DNA of 33,450 nt from Nitrosomonadaceae bacterium (GCA_030646695.1 JAUSLF010000032.1:1-33450); one strand, 5' to 3'. Positions 25,085-33,123 are shown, counted from the stretch's first letter. Numbers and translations are program-made. Notes: generated by a model from the sequence alone, not told the origin.

Positions 25085-26166
25085 TTGGGGCTTTGCTCTT
25101 CACCGTAATAGGTACCCCAAGGCAGGGCGCATAGGGCGACATGACGCGCATGGAGTTCAGCGGCAAGGCGATCCAGGAGATCGTCCGGTGCGCTTACTTT
25201 GTCGTGCTTGCACAATTCAATGATAAGCACACGCGGGTCAATGCGATGTCGTTTGGCAGCGTTCAGCACCGCTGGCATATAACTGGAATGAAACTGGGCC
25301 TGTCCAGCGGCGATATCAAGTGAACTCAGACCCCGTCGCTCAATAAGTGGGCGAATCAAGGTTTCACCCAGATGCATGGCCTCAATGGGATCAATGTTAA
25401 TTTCGTAGCCGCTACGTACCAGAGTGCTGAGGAATTGTTCTGTAGGGGTATTGCCAGCGCTGCGACCGAAGCCCTGCAAGGAGGTATCCACCATCGCCAC
25501 CCCCTCCTCTGCACACACCAAGGAGTTGGCCACCGCTAAACCCAGATTATTATGTCCATGAAAACCCAAGGCGACATTAGGTGCTTCGTCGCGCGTGGCT
25601 CGCACATAGGTACGTACCTCGCTGGGCAGCATTCCACCAGCAGAATCTACCAGATAGACCATGCCAACACCGAAACCTGCGGAACGAGCAGCTAAACGAG
25701 CAAATTCCTCCGGCAGCAGCGCATAGGATTTCATGAAGTTGGCGTAGACCTCCACGCCCAGATCTCTAGCTAGGGAAATAAAAGGTGCTGAGCTATCCAC
25801 CGCGGTGACATCGGTGCCGATGCGTACAAAGTCCATGCCATGGTCGGCCGCCAAGCGTAAATGGTCGAGTTGGGCGATACCGGGGATACAGAACATTCCC
25901 CACTTTCCTTGCTTAACGGACTTTGCCGCAGCCTGCATGTATTCAATATCAGTAGCGGCCGCGATGTTTTTTCCTTGTTCGGACGCACCTAGGCCAACTC
26001 CATGACCAACCTCAATATAGGGAAAGCCGGCTTCGTCCAACGCGTATGCGATGTTTTCAGTATCGGCTGCAGTAAATTGAAAATCTATTACATAGCTGCC
26101 ATCGCGCAGCGTACAGTCGAGAATTTTTGGTGCGCCCATTTGCACGATCTCATTGATCATATTCAT
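25081..26166 (-). CDS. DRE-TIM aldolase, DmpG/4-hydroxy-2-oxovalerate aldolase-like
   Basis: This 361-residue protein of the HMGL-like superfamily has LDCTLRDGSY at 16-25 (metal Asp17, catalytic Arg21) and the second metal motif GFHGHNNLGLAVANS at 201-215. A C-terminal section including AAGQAQFHSSYMPAVLNAAK resembles the DmpG communication domain. DmpG enzymes reversibly join or split pyruvate and an aldehyde through a 4-hydroxy-2-oxoacid. Their usual partner, acylating acetaldehyde dehydrogenase (DmpF), is absent, as are other meta-cleavage genes. The start follows pseI by 3 bp with AGGA upstream; a second ATG is two codons in. It probably works biosynthetically, making a hydroxy-oxo acid for the downstream ligase (inference). 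Confidence 0.88.
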   Translation of the reverse strand: MNMINEIVQMGAPKILDCTLRDGSYVIDFQFTAADTENIAYALDEAGFPYIEVGHGVGLGASEQGKNIAAATDIEYMQAAAKSVKQGKWGMFCIPGIAQLDHLRLAADHGMDFVRIGTDVTAVDSSAPFISLARDLGVEVYANFMKSYALLPEEFARLAARSAGFGVGMVYLVDSAGGMLPSEVRTYVRATRDEAPNVALGFHGHNNLGLAVANSLVCAEEGVAMVDTSLQGFGRSAGNTPTEQFLSTLVRSGYEINIDPIEAMHLGETLIRPLIERRGLSSLDIAAGQAQFHSSYMPAVLNAAKRHRIDPRVLIIELCKHDKVSAPDDLLDRLAAELHARHVALCALPWGTYYGEEQSPK

Positions 26167-26169
26167 GAC

Positions 26170-27225
26170 TCATCCTAGTATCCCCCAACTCAATGCCGTT
26201 CCGCATTTCACATCCTGCTTTACAGTTTTACCCAATGCATATTCTAAATATTTTGTCGGCAAACCCAGCCCCGGACGAATCGCCCGTACATTCTCCCGCG
26301 TCAACACATCTCCGGCTTTCACATCTTTTACAACATACAGTGAGCGACGAAATTGAAGTGATATTTTCTCAGCAGCAGTCGGACCATAGCTCACCCGTCC
26401 CAGTGACTGCCAGGCCCGTTCAGTTTCCATCACCAATTGTGTCATTTCGGCAGGCTCCATGGAGAATGTACTATCCACACCACCATCGGCACGATTGAGG
26501 GTGAAGTGTTTCTCGATAACGCTGGCTCCGAGAGCTACACTAGCCACCGCCACGCCGATACCCATCGTATGGTCGGACAAGCCCACTTCGCAATCAAACA
26601 ACTCGCGCAAATGCGGAATAGTCAGGATGTTGGTGTTCTCGGGCGTGGCCGGGTAGGTGCTGGTGCACTTGAGCAGGATCAGGTCCTTGCAACCCGCTGC
26701 ACGCGCGGCACGTACGGTTTCATCCAGCTCTGCCACGGTCGCCATGCCGGTGGAAATGATGAGCGGCTTGCCGGTGGCAGCCACGCGGCGGATCAGCGGT
26801 AGGTCAGTATTCTCGAACGAGGCGATCTTGTAGCACGGCACATCCAGATCTTCGAGAAAATCCACTGCCGTGTCATCGAATGGCGTACTGAACGGAATCA
26901 TACCTAGCTCGCGTGCCCGGTCAAAAATCGGTGTGTGCCACTCCCAAGGGGTGTAGGCCTCACCGTAGAGTTTGTAGAGCGAAGTGCCAGCCCATAGGCT
27001 CTTCGGGTCGCTGATGCGAAATTCGCGTTCGTCCAGATCCAATGTCATGGTGTCGGGCGTGTAGGTCTGGAGCTTCAGCGCGTGAGCGCCCGTCTTGGCA
27101 GCGGCATCAACGATTTCCAGTGCGCGTTCGAGGGACTGGTTATGGTTGCCGGACATCTCCGCGATAATAAAGGGGGCGTGGCTTCGCCCTATCAACCTGT
27201 CAGCGATCTTGAATTCTTCAGTCAT
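26170..27225 (-). CDS. pseI: Pseudaminic acid synthase
   Basis: I use ATG 27225, one base after the pseG stop and with AGAGG 12 bp upstream, giving 351 residues, the family norm. The frame extends 12 residues further without likeness. The NeuB-type TIM barrel includes IIAEMSGNHNQSLERALEIV near 20-40, PFSTPFDDTAVDFLE, IISTGMA, LLKCTSTYPATPEN, GLSDHT and EKHFTLNR. An antifreeze-like SAF domain covers the last 60 residues. It condenses phosphoenolpyruvate with 2,4-diacetamido-2,4,6-trideoxy-L-altrose to form pseudaminic acid. The MSGNHN motif is characteristic of PseI more than of sialic or legionaminic acid synthases. Neighbouring pseG confirms the pathway. Confidence 0.92.
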   Translation of the reverse strand: MTEEFKIADRLIGRSHAPFIIAEMSGNHNQSLERALEIVDAAAKTGAHALKLQTYTPDTMTLDLDEREFRISDPKSLWAGTSLYKLYGEAYTPWEWHTPIFDRARELGMIPFSTPFDDTAVDFLEDLDVPCYKIASFENTDLPLIRRVAATGKPLIISTGMATVAELDETVRAARAAGCKDLILLKCTSTYPATPENTNILTIPHLRELFDCEVGLSDHTMGIGVAVASVALGASVIEKHFTLNRADGGVDSTFSMEPAEMTQLVMETERAWQSLGRVSYGPTAAEKISLQFRRSLYVVKDVKAGDVLTRENVRAIRPGLGLPTKYLEYALGKTVKQDVKCGTALSWGILG

Positions 27226-27226
27226 T

Positions 27227-28735
27227 TTAATGCAGCCTCTTTGAATAACAGGTGGACTCAACTTGATAGCCCATCCCTAAGAATAGGCGCTGAGAACGTT
27301 CGTTACCGCCAAGCACATGGGCGCGAACCTTACATATCCTCGGCCGATTAACCGCAAACCAATGCTCCGCGCTCTGTAAAAGGTCTTGTCCTAGGCCCGA
27401 TTCCTTGATACCCGGGACGAGATAGATTGAAACTTCGGCCTCATCATCCTGAATATCGAAACGCACGACCCCCACTGGCGCACCTTCACGCTGACCGATG
27501 AGCAGCAAACTGTCAGGTGACATCAACACCGCAGCAAACCATTTTTGATGATTTTCCCAATTGATCACCTCAGGATTGCGAGATACCGTTCTGACGGTTG
27601 GATGATTGCGCCACTCAAACAATTTCTGTAAATCATCTTGTCTTGCAGTTCGGATTTCAATGCCGCTGCAACCCAAATTCCCGGTGACTCGCAATACGCC
27701 GCGCCCATCCACAGCCTGTATGCCATTACTGGAAATAAAACGCCTAAGGCAGCTGTTTTCCATGAATGCGCTCACATGACGATTGACCACAAGAACCAGT
27801 TCGTCTTTCAGTTCAGGCGCATACAGCAATCCTTCGGACGCCGCGTCAACAATCTGTTTGTTCTGATTGTCGGCTGTACAAATAGTCAACGTGGGCAATC
27901 CTAAACAACAACGCTCCCAAATCGCTGAACCACCGGCACCTATCGCCAAGTCTGCCGCAGCCATCAACTCGGCCATACGATCGGTTTGTACATGGTAAGT
28001 AAAACCGTGCTGCACACACTCAGATTCAATCTGCTCACGACTAGGATGCTGCGAGCCAATCACCACATCCACATGCAGCCCTCTGATGCCAAGATTGGCC
28101 AAGGCTTCAACGATGCGGCCTGTGTAGTTGTTTGCATCCACGCCACCAAAAAACACCAGCATGCGCTTGACTGGCCCTGTGCGTGGCTTGGCCTGCTCAT
28201 GCAATTGACGGAACTCCTCGCGCAGCAAGGCGTAGCGCGGTCCGAGCAATAACTGGCAATGCGAGGGCACTTTGCCGGTGTAGCGGGTGCCCATGTCCGC
28301 GTATAAATTCTGATCCAGCAGAACATCGCAGTCGTGCTGTCGGTCGGCAATGTCGTCTATGACCAGGATATTCTTGACCATTTGTCGAAGCGCTGACTCC
28401 CAACGAGCATCCAGTGCATAGTGGTCTACAACTAGCCAATCCCAAGTGTGGTCAGACAGCACCTGAATACTGGCTTGCGCGTCGGCGTGCTGACTGATGC
28501 CGAGCCAGTGGGCATGAACCAGATCATCTGCAATCGCCTCGCTTGGGTTGCTATTAAGTGGCGTGAACTCATGCTCCTTCTCTGTCAACATGTCTCGTAA
28601 ATGCTTGGGCAGTTGACGGCTGACAAAACGAATCAGTGCGCCGCGTTGTTTCAGTTCATCCGCCAAGGTCAGGCAGCGCATGAAATGGCCGGTGCCGATT
28701 TGGCTTGAAGCATCGACGCGGATGGCAATTCTCAT
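27227..28735 (-). CDS. pseG: PseG-PseH fusion: UDP-sugar hydrolase plus N-acetyltransferase
   Basis: This 502-residue protein has two domains. Residues 1-345 are PseG, the GT-B-like UDP-2,4-diacetamido-2,4,6-trideoxy-L-altropyranose hydrolase. It has RVDASSQIGTGHFMRC with catalytic His17, LVVDHYALD, LGPRYALLREEF and GAGGSAIWERCCLGLP. Residues about 355-502 are a GNAT domain (IEIRTARQDDLQKLFEWRNH, then LGQDLLQSAEHWF and NERSQRLFLGMGYQ), equivalent to PseH, which N-acetylates C4 of the UDP-sugar before hydrolysis. One polypeptide thus covers two consecutive steps. The start at 28735 is 7 bp after the previous stop. The GNAT part could use an acyl donor other than acetyl-CoA. Confidence 0.92.
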   Translation of the reverse strand: MRIAIRVDASSQIGTGHFMRCLTLADELKQRGALIRFVSRQLPKHLRDMLTEKEHEFTPLNSNPSEAIADDLVHAHWLGISQHADAQASIQVLSDHTWDWLVVDHYALDARWESALRQMVKNILVIDDIADRQHDCDVLLDQNLYADMGTRYTGKVPSHCQLLLGPRYALLREEFRQLHEQAKPRTGPVKRMLVFFGGVDANNYTGRIVEALANLGIRGLHVDVVIGSQHPSREQIESECVQHGFTYHVQTDRMAELMAAADLAIGAGGSAIWERCCLGLPTLTICTADNQNKQIVDAASEGLLYAPELKDELVLVVNRHVSAFMENSCLRRFISSNGIQAVDGRGVLRVTGNLGCSGIEIRTARQDDLQKLFEWRNHPTVRTVSRNPEVINWENHQKWFAAVLMSPDSLLLIGQREGAPVGVVRFDIQDDEAEVSIYLVPGIKESGLGQDLLQSAEHWFAVNRPRICKVRAHVLGGNERSQRLFLGMGYQVESTCYSKRLH

Positions 28736-28742
28736 TCGGCGC

Positions 28743-30770
28743 TCAATTCAGGCGTTTAAACCCACCATGGCACACCGGCCCTTTAAGCAGGCTCATCACG
28801 TCACGCCCTTCTTCACATTCTTTGACCAGCGCAAACACCGGTTCCAGTGCCTCGAAAAAGTTGGTGACAACTTCCGGCGTATGTTCGGTACACACATACA
28901 CGCTCGTTCCGGCTAGATATCCCTTGGCCAGCATTTCTTGTGTAATCAGGGTCTTGTACGCCAACGTGTTGGGGCTGTTAAATGAGAAACCAGTCAATGC
29001 GGGCAAGCCGTTGGTGGTGATGGAAAGTCCATGCCTGTCAGCCAATGCTTTCCACTTGGCGGTTATCTCTAGCCCGGTCTGTGTGATCTGCTCCCAAGAC
29101 TTCACGCGCTCCATTACCTCCAAGGTTTTGAGTGCGGCAGTTGGGCCGATACGCTCGGTCCAGAAGGTGCTGCTGATGAAGGTAGTTTGCGCTGCCTCCA
29201 TGATTTCACGTTTGCCGATGGTGGCAGTGATGCCGTAGCCATTACCCAGTGCCTTGCCGAACATAGCCATATCCGGCTCCACGCCGTATATCTTGTGCAG
29301 CCCACCAAAGGTCTGACGGAAGCCCGAAGTGCATTCATCGAAAATCAGCACCATGCCGTAATCTGTGGCGAGCTGGCGAACCTTGTGCAGGAAATCGTCT
29401 TCCGGCCCCTTGTTACGCTGAACCTCCATCTTGATCACACCAATATCGTGGGCATTGACCAGAGCTTCCAGTTCGGCAAAGTTGTTGTAGTTGAATGGGA
29501 AGACAGTATCGCGCAGGCTTTGTGGCACGCCGTTGGGCGCCAGGCCTGGCAGCAGGTGGCCCGCCAGCGTCTTGTCGTCGCCTAGATTGGCGGACAGATA
29601 CCAGTCGTGCCAACCGTGGTAGCCACAAATAGCGACTTTGTCCTTGCCGGTAGCGGCGCGGGCAATGCGGATGGCGACGGCATTCGCCTCACCGCCTGAG
29701 CGGGCAAATCGCACCATGTCAGCCCAGGGGTGCAATTCAATCAACTTTTCAGCTAGATAGACCTCTTCCGGGCAATTGAGGGTGGACATATTGCCGGCGT
29801 CAATGGTCTTGCGTACTGCGTCATCCACTTCTGGATGGCCGTAGCCCAGGGTGTTGGTGCCTATGCCCATGATGGACATGTCGGTGTATTCATTACCATC
29901 AAGGTCCCATACCTTGCAACCCTTGGCTTTACTGAAGTAAGCAGGCCATAGCTCCGGTAGGAACATCTCGGCACGTTTGGAGAGCAACATGTTGCCGCCG
30001 GGAATTATTTGTTTGGCGCGCTTCCAGAGTTTCTGGCCAGTGCCCATGGCGGCTCCTTCGTTACGAATTATATGTTGGTTGCTGTTAAAAATGTCTGGCT
30101 GCTGGTGTTGCAAATTAAGCACTTCGACCCAGGTGAAGTCGATCCGAGGGTGAAAATGCTGAAAAACCTTTTCAATAACGGCAAAGTCAGCAAGCTCATC
30201 TGCCGTCCAACGTAAGGCGGAGAAGTCTTGGCTGTGTTGCATGGCAGCCGTATTGAACTGCCCCGATTCACGTAGATAGGGCGTCACATGCTCGCGGTCA
30301 AAGGGTTTGCTGGTTTCTTGGCTGGTTTGTTCCAGTGCTTTGAAGGAGCAGACCTCGATGTCCAGGCCGTCCGGGTAGGTGGGCGGACTGATATTGCTAA
30401 AGTAATCTACCCCCGCAGCCTTGAAGCGACGGATGCATTCATCAACCAGCTCGGGATCAACCAGCGGACAGTCGCCGGTGATCCGCACCACTACATCAGC
30501 TTGATGCGCCCTTGCGGCTTGTACAAAGCGGTCGAGCACATCATGTTCGCTGCCCTGTTCGCAGGCATAATCGAGCTTGCGTACATGTTCGACCAGGGAT
30601 AGGTTGCGCTCATCGACCGAGGTTGCGACGATAATTTGATCCACTTCTTTCGCTCGCGATAGGCGCGAAAGCAACAGTTCAATCATGGGGATACCGCCGA
30701 TCAGCTTCATCACCTTGTTGGGCAGACGGGTGGAACCCATGCGGGCTTGGACGAGCGCAACAACTTTCAT
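28743..30770 (-). CDS. pseF: PseF-type cytidylyltransferase fused to a class-III (GSA-like) aminotransferase
   Basis: ATG 30770 overlaps the upstream stop as ATGA; an earlier GTG at 30782 is less likely. The product has 675 residues. Residues 1-235 are a SpsF/NeuA-like cytidylyltransferase (ALVQARMGSTRLPNKVM, RITGDCPLVDPELVD, FDREHVTPYL), which would activate the nonulosonic acid as its CMP form. Residues 245-660 are a PLP enzyme of the glutamate-1-semialdehyde aminotransferase family, with SGGEANAVAIR near 358, FDECTSGFR near 477 and PLP lysine in MFGKALGNGY (Lys506). The aminotransferase role is unknown. It may add an amino group to a sugar, or racemise or isomerise an amino donor. It should not be read as haem biosynthesis. 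Confidence 0.88.
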   Translation of the reverse strand: MKVVALVQARMGSTRLPNKVMKLIGGIPMIELLLSRLSRAKEVDQIIVATSVDERNLSLVEHVRKLDYACEQGSEHDVLDRFVQAARAHQADVVVRITGDCPLVDPELVDECIRRFKAAGVDYFSNISPPTYPDGLDIEVCSFKALEQTSQETSKPFDREHVTPYLRESGQFNTAAMQHSQDFSALRWTADELADFAVIEKVFQHFHPRIDFTWVEVLNLQHQQPDIFNSNQHIIRNEGAAMGTGQKLWKRAKQIIPGGNMLLSKRAEMFLPELWPAYFSKAKGCKVWDLDGNEYTDMSIMGIGTNTLGYGHPEVDDAVRKTIDAGNMSTLNCPEEVYLAEKLIELHPWADMVRFARSGGEANAVAIRIARAATGKDKVAICGYHGWHDWYLSANLGDDKTLAGHLLPGLAPNGVPQSLRDTVFPFNYNNFAELEALVNAHDIGVIKMEVQRNKGPEDDFLHKVRQLATDYGMVLIFDECTSGFRQTFGGLHKIYGVEPDMAMFGKALGNGYGITATIGKREIMEAAQTTFISSTFWTERIGPTAALKTLEVMERVKSWEQITQTGLEITAKWKALADRHGLSITTNGLPALTGFSFNSPNTLAYKTLITQEMLAKGYLAGTSVYVCTEHTPEVVTNFFEALEPVFALVKECEEGRDVMSLLKGPVCHGGFKRLN

Positions 30771-31636
30771 AAGTGAGGCCACAGGGTCGGGTTAATCAAA
30801 TTGTCTGCATCACAAGACAGATCAGGTAAATCACTTGGCACGTCACCGGTTGCTGCACTGATAATTTGTCCCAATTGGCTCACACTGTCTGCGCCCACGA
30901 CAATACGGTCGATCTCTGGAAAGGCGAGCGGGAACGCTAGACAAGCCTGGATAGCAGATGCATCGTGATCTGAAAGCCATTTGTGCCATCTCTCCCACAA
31001 GTCACTCCATGGCGAGAATTTAAGCGGGATGGCTGTTTGTGGCATCAACAGCAAACCTTGCAAAAAGGCAGAACGGGTATGAATCTCTGTGCCTTCTTGC
31101 TTCAATCGTCGCAGCCATCCCGACAGGAGTATGCGACGGTCAACCAAGCTGAACGGGGCTTGTACCAGATCAAATCGATATTGTGGAATCAGCGCATCCA
31201 GTTCTTTTGGAGCATAGATGGAGACACCTATTTTTTTCACTTGCCCGCTGTCTTTCAAACCTTGCAAGGCTTGATAAAGTTCTTTTCCATTCGAGCCAAG
31301 CAACTGCTTCGAGCAGTGCAACAACAGACCATATAAGGCACGTATGCCAAGCCGGGTCAGTGATGTGGCAACTTGCTCTTGAACCCAGCCACTAACATCA
31401 ACGCAACCCTCGGGCACTGCAGGCAATTTGGTCACCAGCCTGAAACCTTGGGCCCCAATTTCACCCAAGCAGGTTTCGCTTTCACCGTAGGCAATCGCGG
31501 TATCGAGCGTGTCGATACCGTTTGCTGTTGCCAATTGCAGCATAGCCTTTGCCGTCGACCGTGTGACCTGACCATCTTGATTGGCGATGCCGTAGGGTAG
31601 GCCAAATTGAACAGTGCCGAGAATTAGACGGCTCAC
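30767..31636 (-). CDS. Aldo/keto reductase of the nonulosonic-acid cluster
   Basis: This 289-residue protein starts at GTG 31636. It has the AKR tetrad in order: Asp45 (LDTAIAY), Tyr50, Lys70 (LVTKLP) and His107 (LLLHCSK). GQVKKIGVSIY follows, with a cofactor-binding region IDRIVVGADSVSQL near 243-256. AKRs with the GTVQFGLPYGIAN opening are common companions of pseudaminic and legionaminic acid genes. Their step is not established to my knowledge; a keto-sugar or aldehyde reduction is likely. The gene overlaps the pseF fusion as ATGA and is 75 bp from pseC. Confidence 0.85.
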   Translation of the reverse strand: MSRLILGTVQFGLPYGIANQDGQVTRSTAKAMLQLATANGIDTLDTAIAYGESETCLGEIGAQGFRLVTKLPAVPEGCVDVSGWVQEQVATSLTRLGIRALYGLLLHCSKQLLGSNGKELYQALQGLKDSGQVKKIGVSIYAPKELDALIPQYRFDLVQAPFSLVDRRILLSGWLRRLKQEGTEIHTRSAFLQGLLLMPQTAIPLKFSPWSDLWERWHKWLSDHDASAIQACLAFPLAFPEIDRIVVGADSVSQLGQIISAATGDVPSDLPDLSCDADNLINPTLWPHL

Positions 31637-31644
31637 GCGTTAGG

Positions 31645-31652
31645 CCCCCTCT
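31645..31652 (-). promoter_or_regulatory. Strong ribosome binding site supporting a GTG start
   Basis: The minus strand reads AGAGGGGG, 8 bases before the GTG at 31636. This supports the GTG start of the aldo/keto reductase despite the lack of an ATG. Confidence 0.7.
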
Positions 31653-31711
31653 GGCCAAAGTTTAATAAGACGTCATTTTGTTTCATTAAGACACTGCATT
31701 CAGTCAAAGCT

Positions 31712-32881
31712 TCAAAAAATCGTTTGATGTCCGATGGGATTAATCAACCACCGAACCACTTCTAATTGCTGTTCTTCTGTCAAACCTGGATATATCGGCA
31801 AACTGATGGCTTCGGCGTAATAACGCTCCGCTTCCGGAAAGTCACTTGGGCTGAACCCCATGCGCGCATAGTAGGGTTGTCGATAGACAGGGATGTAATG
31901 CAGGTTTACGCCAATCCCATTCATCCGTAAGCGCTCGAAAACCTCGCGATGGATAATAGCGCTCAGATCCAGTCGGATGACATAAAGATGTAAGCTGGAA
32001 TAGCTGTCTGCATGTTGCCATGGGATAAGTACTGGCAGATCAGATAATAATTCGTCATAACGTCGAGCAATGGCGAGCCGCTTGGTGACAAACTCATCTA
32101 AACGCCGCATTTGACTTGAGCCCAAGGCCGCTTGTAAATCAGGCATTCGATAATTAAACCCCAATTCAATTTGCTGGTAGTACCAGGGACCATCAGGAGC
32201 GTGGGTCATCTCGGCAGTATCCCGGGTTATGCCATGACTTCGCAACCGAGCCATGTGGTTGGCCAACTCTGGATCATTGGTAAGCGCCATTCCACCCTCG
32301 GCCGTAGTGACGATCTTGACTGGATGAAAACTGAACACCGTGATATCGCTATAGCGGCAATTGCCGATAGGCTCACCTTTATAGCGTCCGCCGATGGCGT
32401 GGGAGGCGTCTTCAATAATGCGAAAGCCGTACTGCTGCGATAGAGCATAAATTGCCGCCATCTCGCAGGGTTGCCCACACAGGTGAACCGGAATTACCAC
32501 TTTAGGCAGTTTTCCACTAGTCCTGGCTTGCGCTAGCTTTTCTGCCAGACGGGCTACGCTCATATTGTAAGTGCGCGAATCGACATCCACAAAATCAACC
32601 TGTGCACCACAATACAGTGCGCAGTTTGCACTGGCCACAAAGGTAATGGGGCTGGTCCAGACGACATCACCGTGGCCAACTCCAAGAGAAAGGCAAGCTA
32701 TGTGTAAGGCTGATGTAGCGCTGTTAACTGCAATTCCATGTCGTGCACCACAATAGTTGGCCACAGCGTTCTCAAATGTGGGAACTGCCGGGCCTTGGGT
32801 AAGGAAATCAGAGCGAAGGACGTCGATAACTGATTGGATGTCAGCCTCATTAACGTCATGTCGTCCATAGGGGATGTACAT
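31712..32881 (-). CDS. pseC: UDP-4-amino-4,6-dideoxy-L-AltNAc transaminase
   Basis: This 389-residue DegT/DnrJ/EryC1 family PLP enzyme has IPYGRHDVNEADIQSVIDVL at the start and NSATSALHIACLSLGVGHGD at 53-72. EDASHAIGG at 157-165 provides Asp158 for the pyridine nitrogen, and FSFHPVKIVTTAEGG at 183-197 has PLP-lysine Lys189. The SxHPVK form is typical of PseC. It aminates C4 of UDP-2-acetamido-2,6-dideoxy-beta-L-arabino-4-hexulose in the second step of pseudaminic acid synthesis. GGAG lies 7 bp upstream of ATG 32881. Its normal upstream neighbour pseB is only a remnant, so its substrate must come from another 5-inverting dehydratase such as the one at 2466-3476. Confidence 0.93.
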   Translation of the reverse strand: MYIPYGRHDVNEADIQSVIDVLRSDFLTQGPAVPTFENAVANYCGARHGIAVNSATSALHIACLSLGVGHGDVVWTSPITFVASANCALYCGAQVDFVDVDSRTYNMSVARLAEKLAQARTSGKLPKVVIPVHLCGQPCEMAAIYALSQQYGFRIIEDASHAIGGRYKGEPIGNCRYSDITVFSFHPVKIVTTAEGGMALTNDPELANHMARLRSHGITRDTAEMTHAPDGPWYYQQIELGFNYRMPDLQAALGSSQMRRLDEFVTKRLAIARRYDELLSDLPVLIPWQHADSYSSLHLYVIRLDLSAIIHREVFERLRMNGIGVNLHYIPVYRQPYYARMGFSPSDFPEAERYYAEAISLPIYPGLTEEQQLEVVRWLINPIGHQTIF

Positions 32882-32969
32882 TAGGTATCTCCAATCTTGT
32901 ACGATTATGCCAAATACAGGCCAGCAACGCCTCTATACTGCTCGGTTCTATTATTAGAACAGTAGGTAA

Positions 32970-33123
32970 ATTCTCTGAACTTTCTGACTGCCGCACTGCT
33001 TCATTTCATTGCACGATAGATCAACAATCGGCGGGGATTGTATTTAGCCAGAGTCATGGGCACAAAGGTATGGCCGAAGGAACCGGTACCGCCGGTGATG
33101 AGGATCGATGAATTACTGAGCAT
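32970..33123 (-). pseudogene. pseB: pseB remnant (UDP-GlcNAc 4,6-dehydratase), 5' end only
   Basis: From ATG 33123 the minus strand encodes MLSNSSILITGGTGSFGHTF then VPMTLAKYNPRRLLIY, a clear PseB start with the Rossmann TGGTGSFG motif. It breaks where S-R-D-E-M-K-Q is expected: RAMK then TGA in this frame, with NEMKQ in the neighbouring frame. So there is a small deletion and frameshift at about codon 37. About 50 of roughly 330 codons are recognisable, and pseC begins some 90 bp further on. An open stretch of about 40 codons in a third frame between 32990 and 32870 has no identity that I can support. The SDR lysine, substrate site and C-terminus are all missing, so no activity is possible. 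Confidence 0.88.

Noticed and set aside
25081-26166. Aromatic meta-cleavage pathway aldolase
   Set aside because: No partner dehydrogenase, hydratase or dioxygenase gene is present.
28705-29238. 177-codon plus-strand open frame
   Set aside because: It is antisense to the aminotransferase domain of the pseF fusion and to the pseG start; no motif supports it.
28743-30770. HemL (haem biosynthesis) gene
   Set aside because: The class-III domain is fused to a sugar cytidylyltransferase and embedded in the pse genes.
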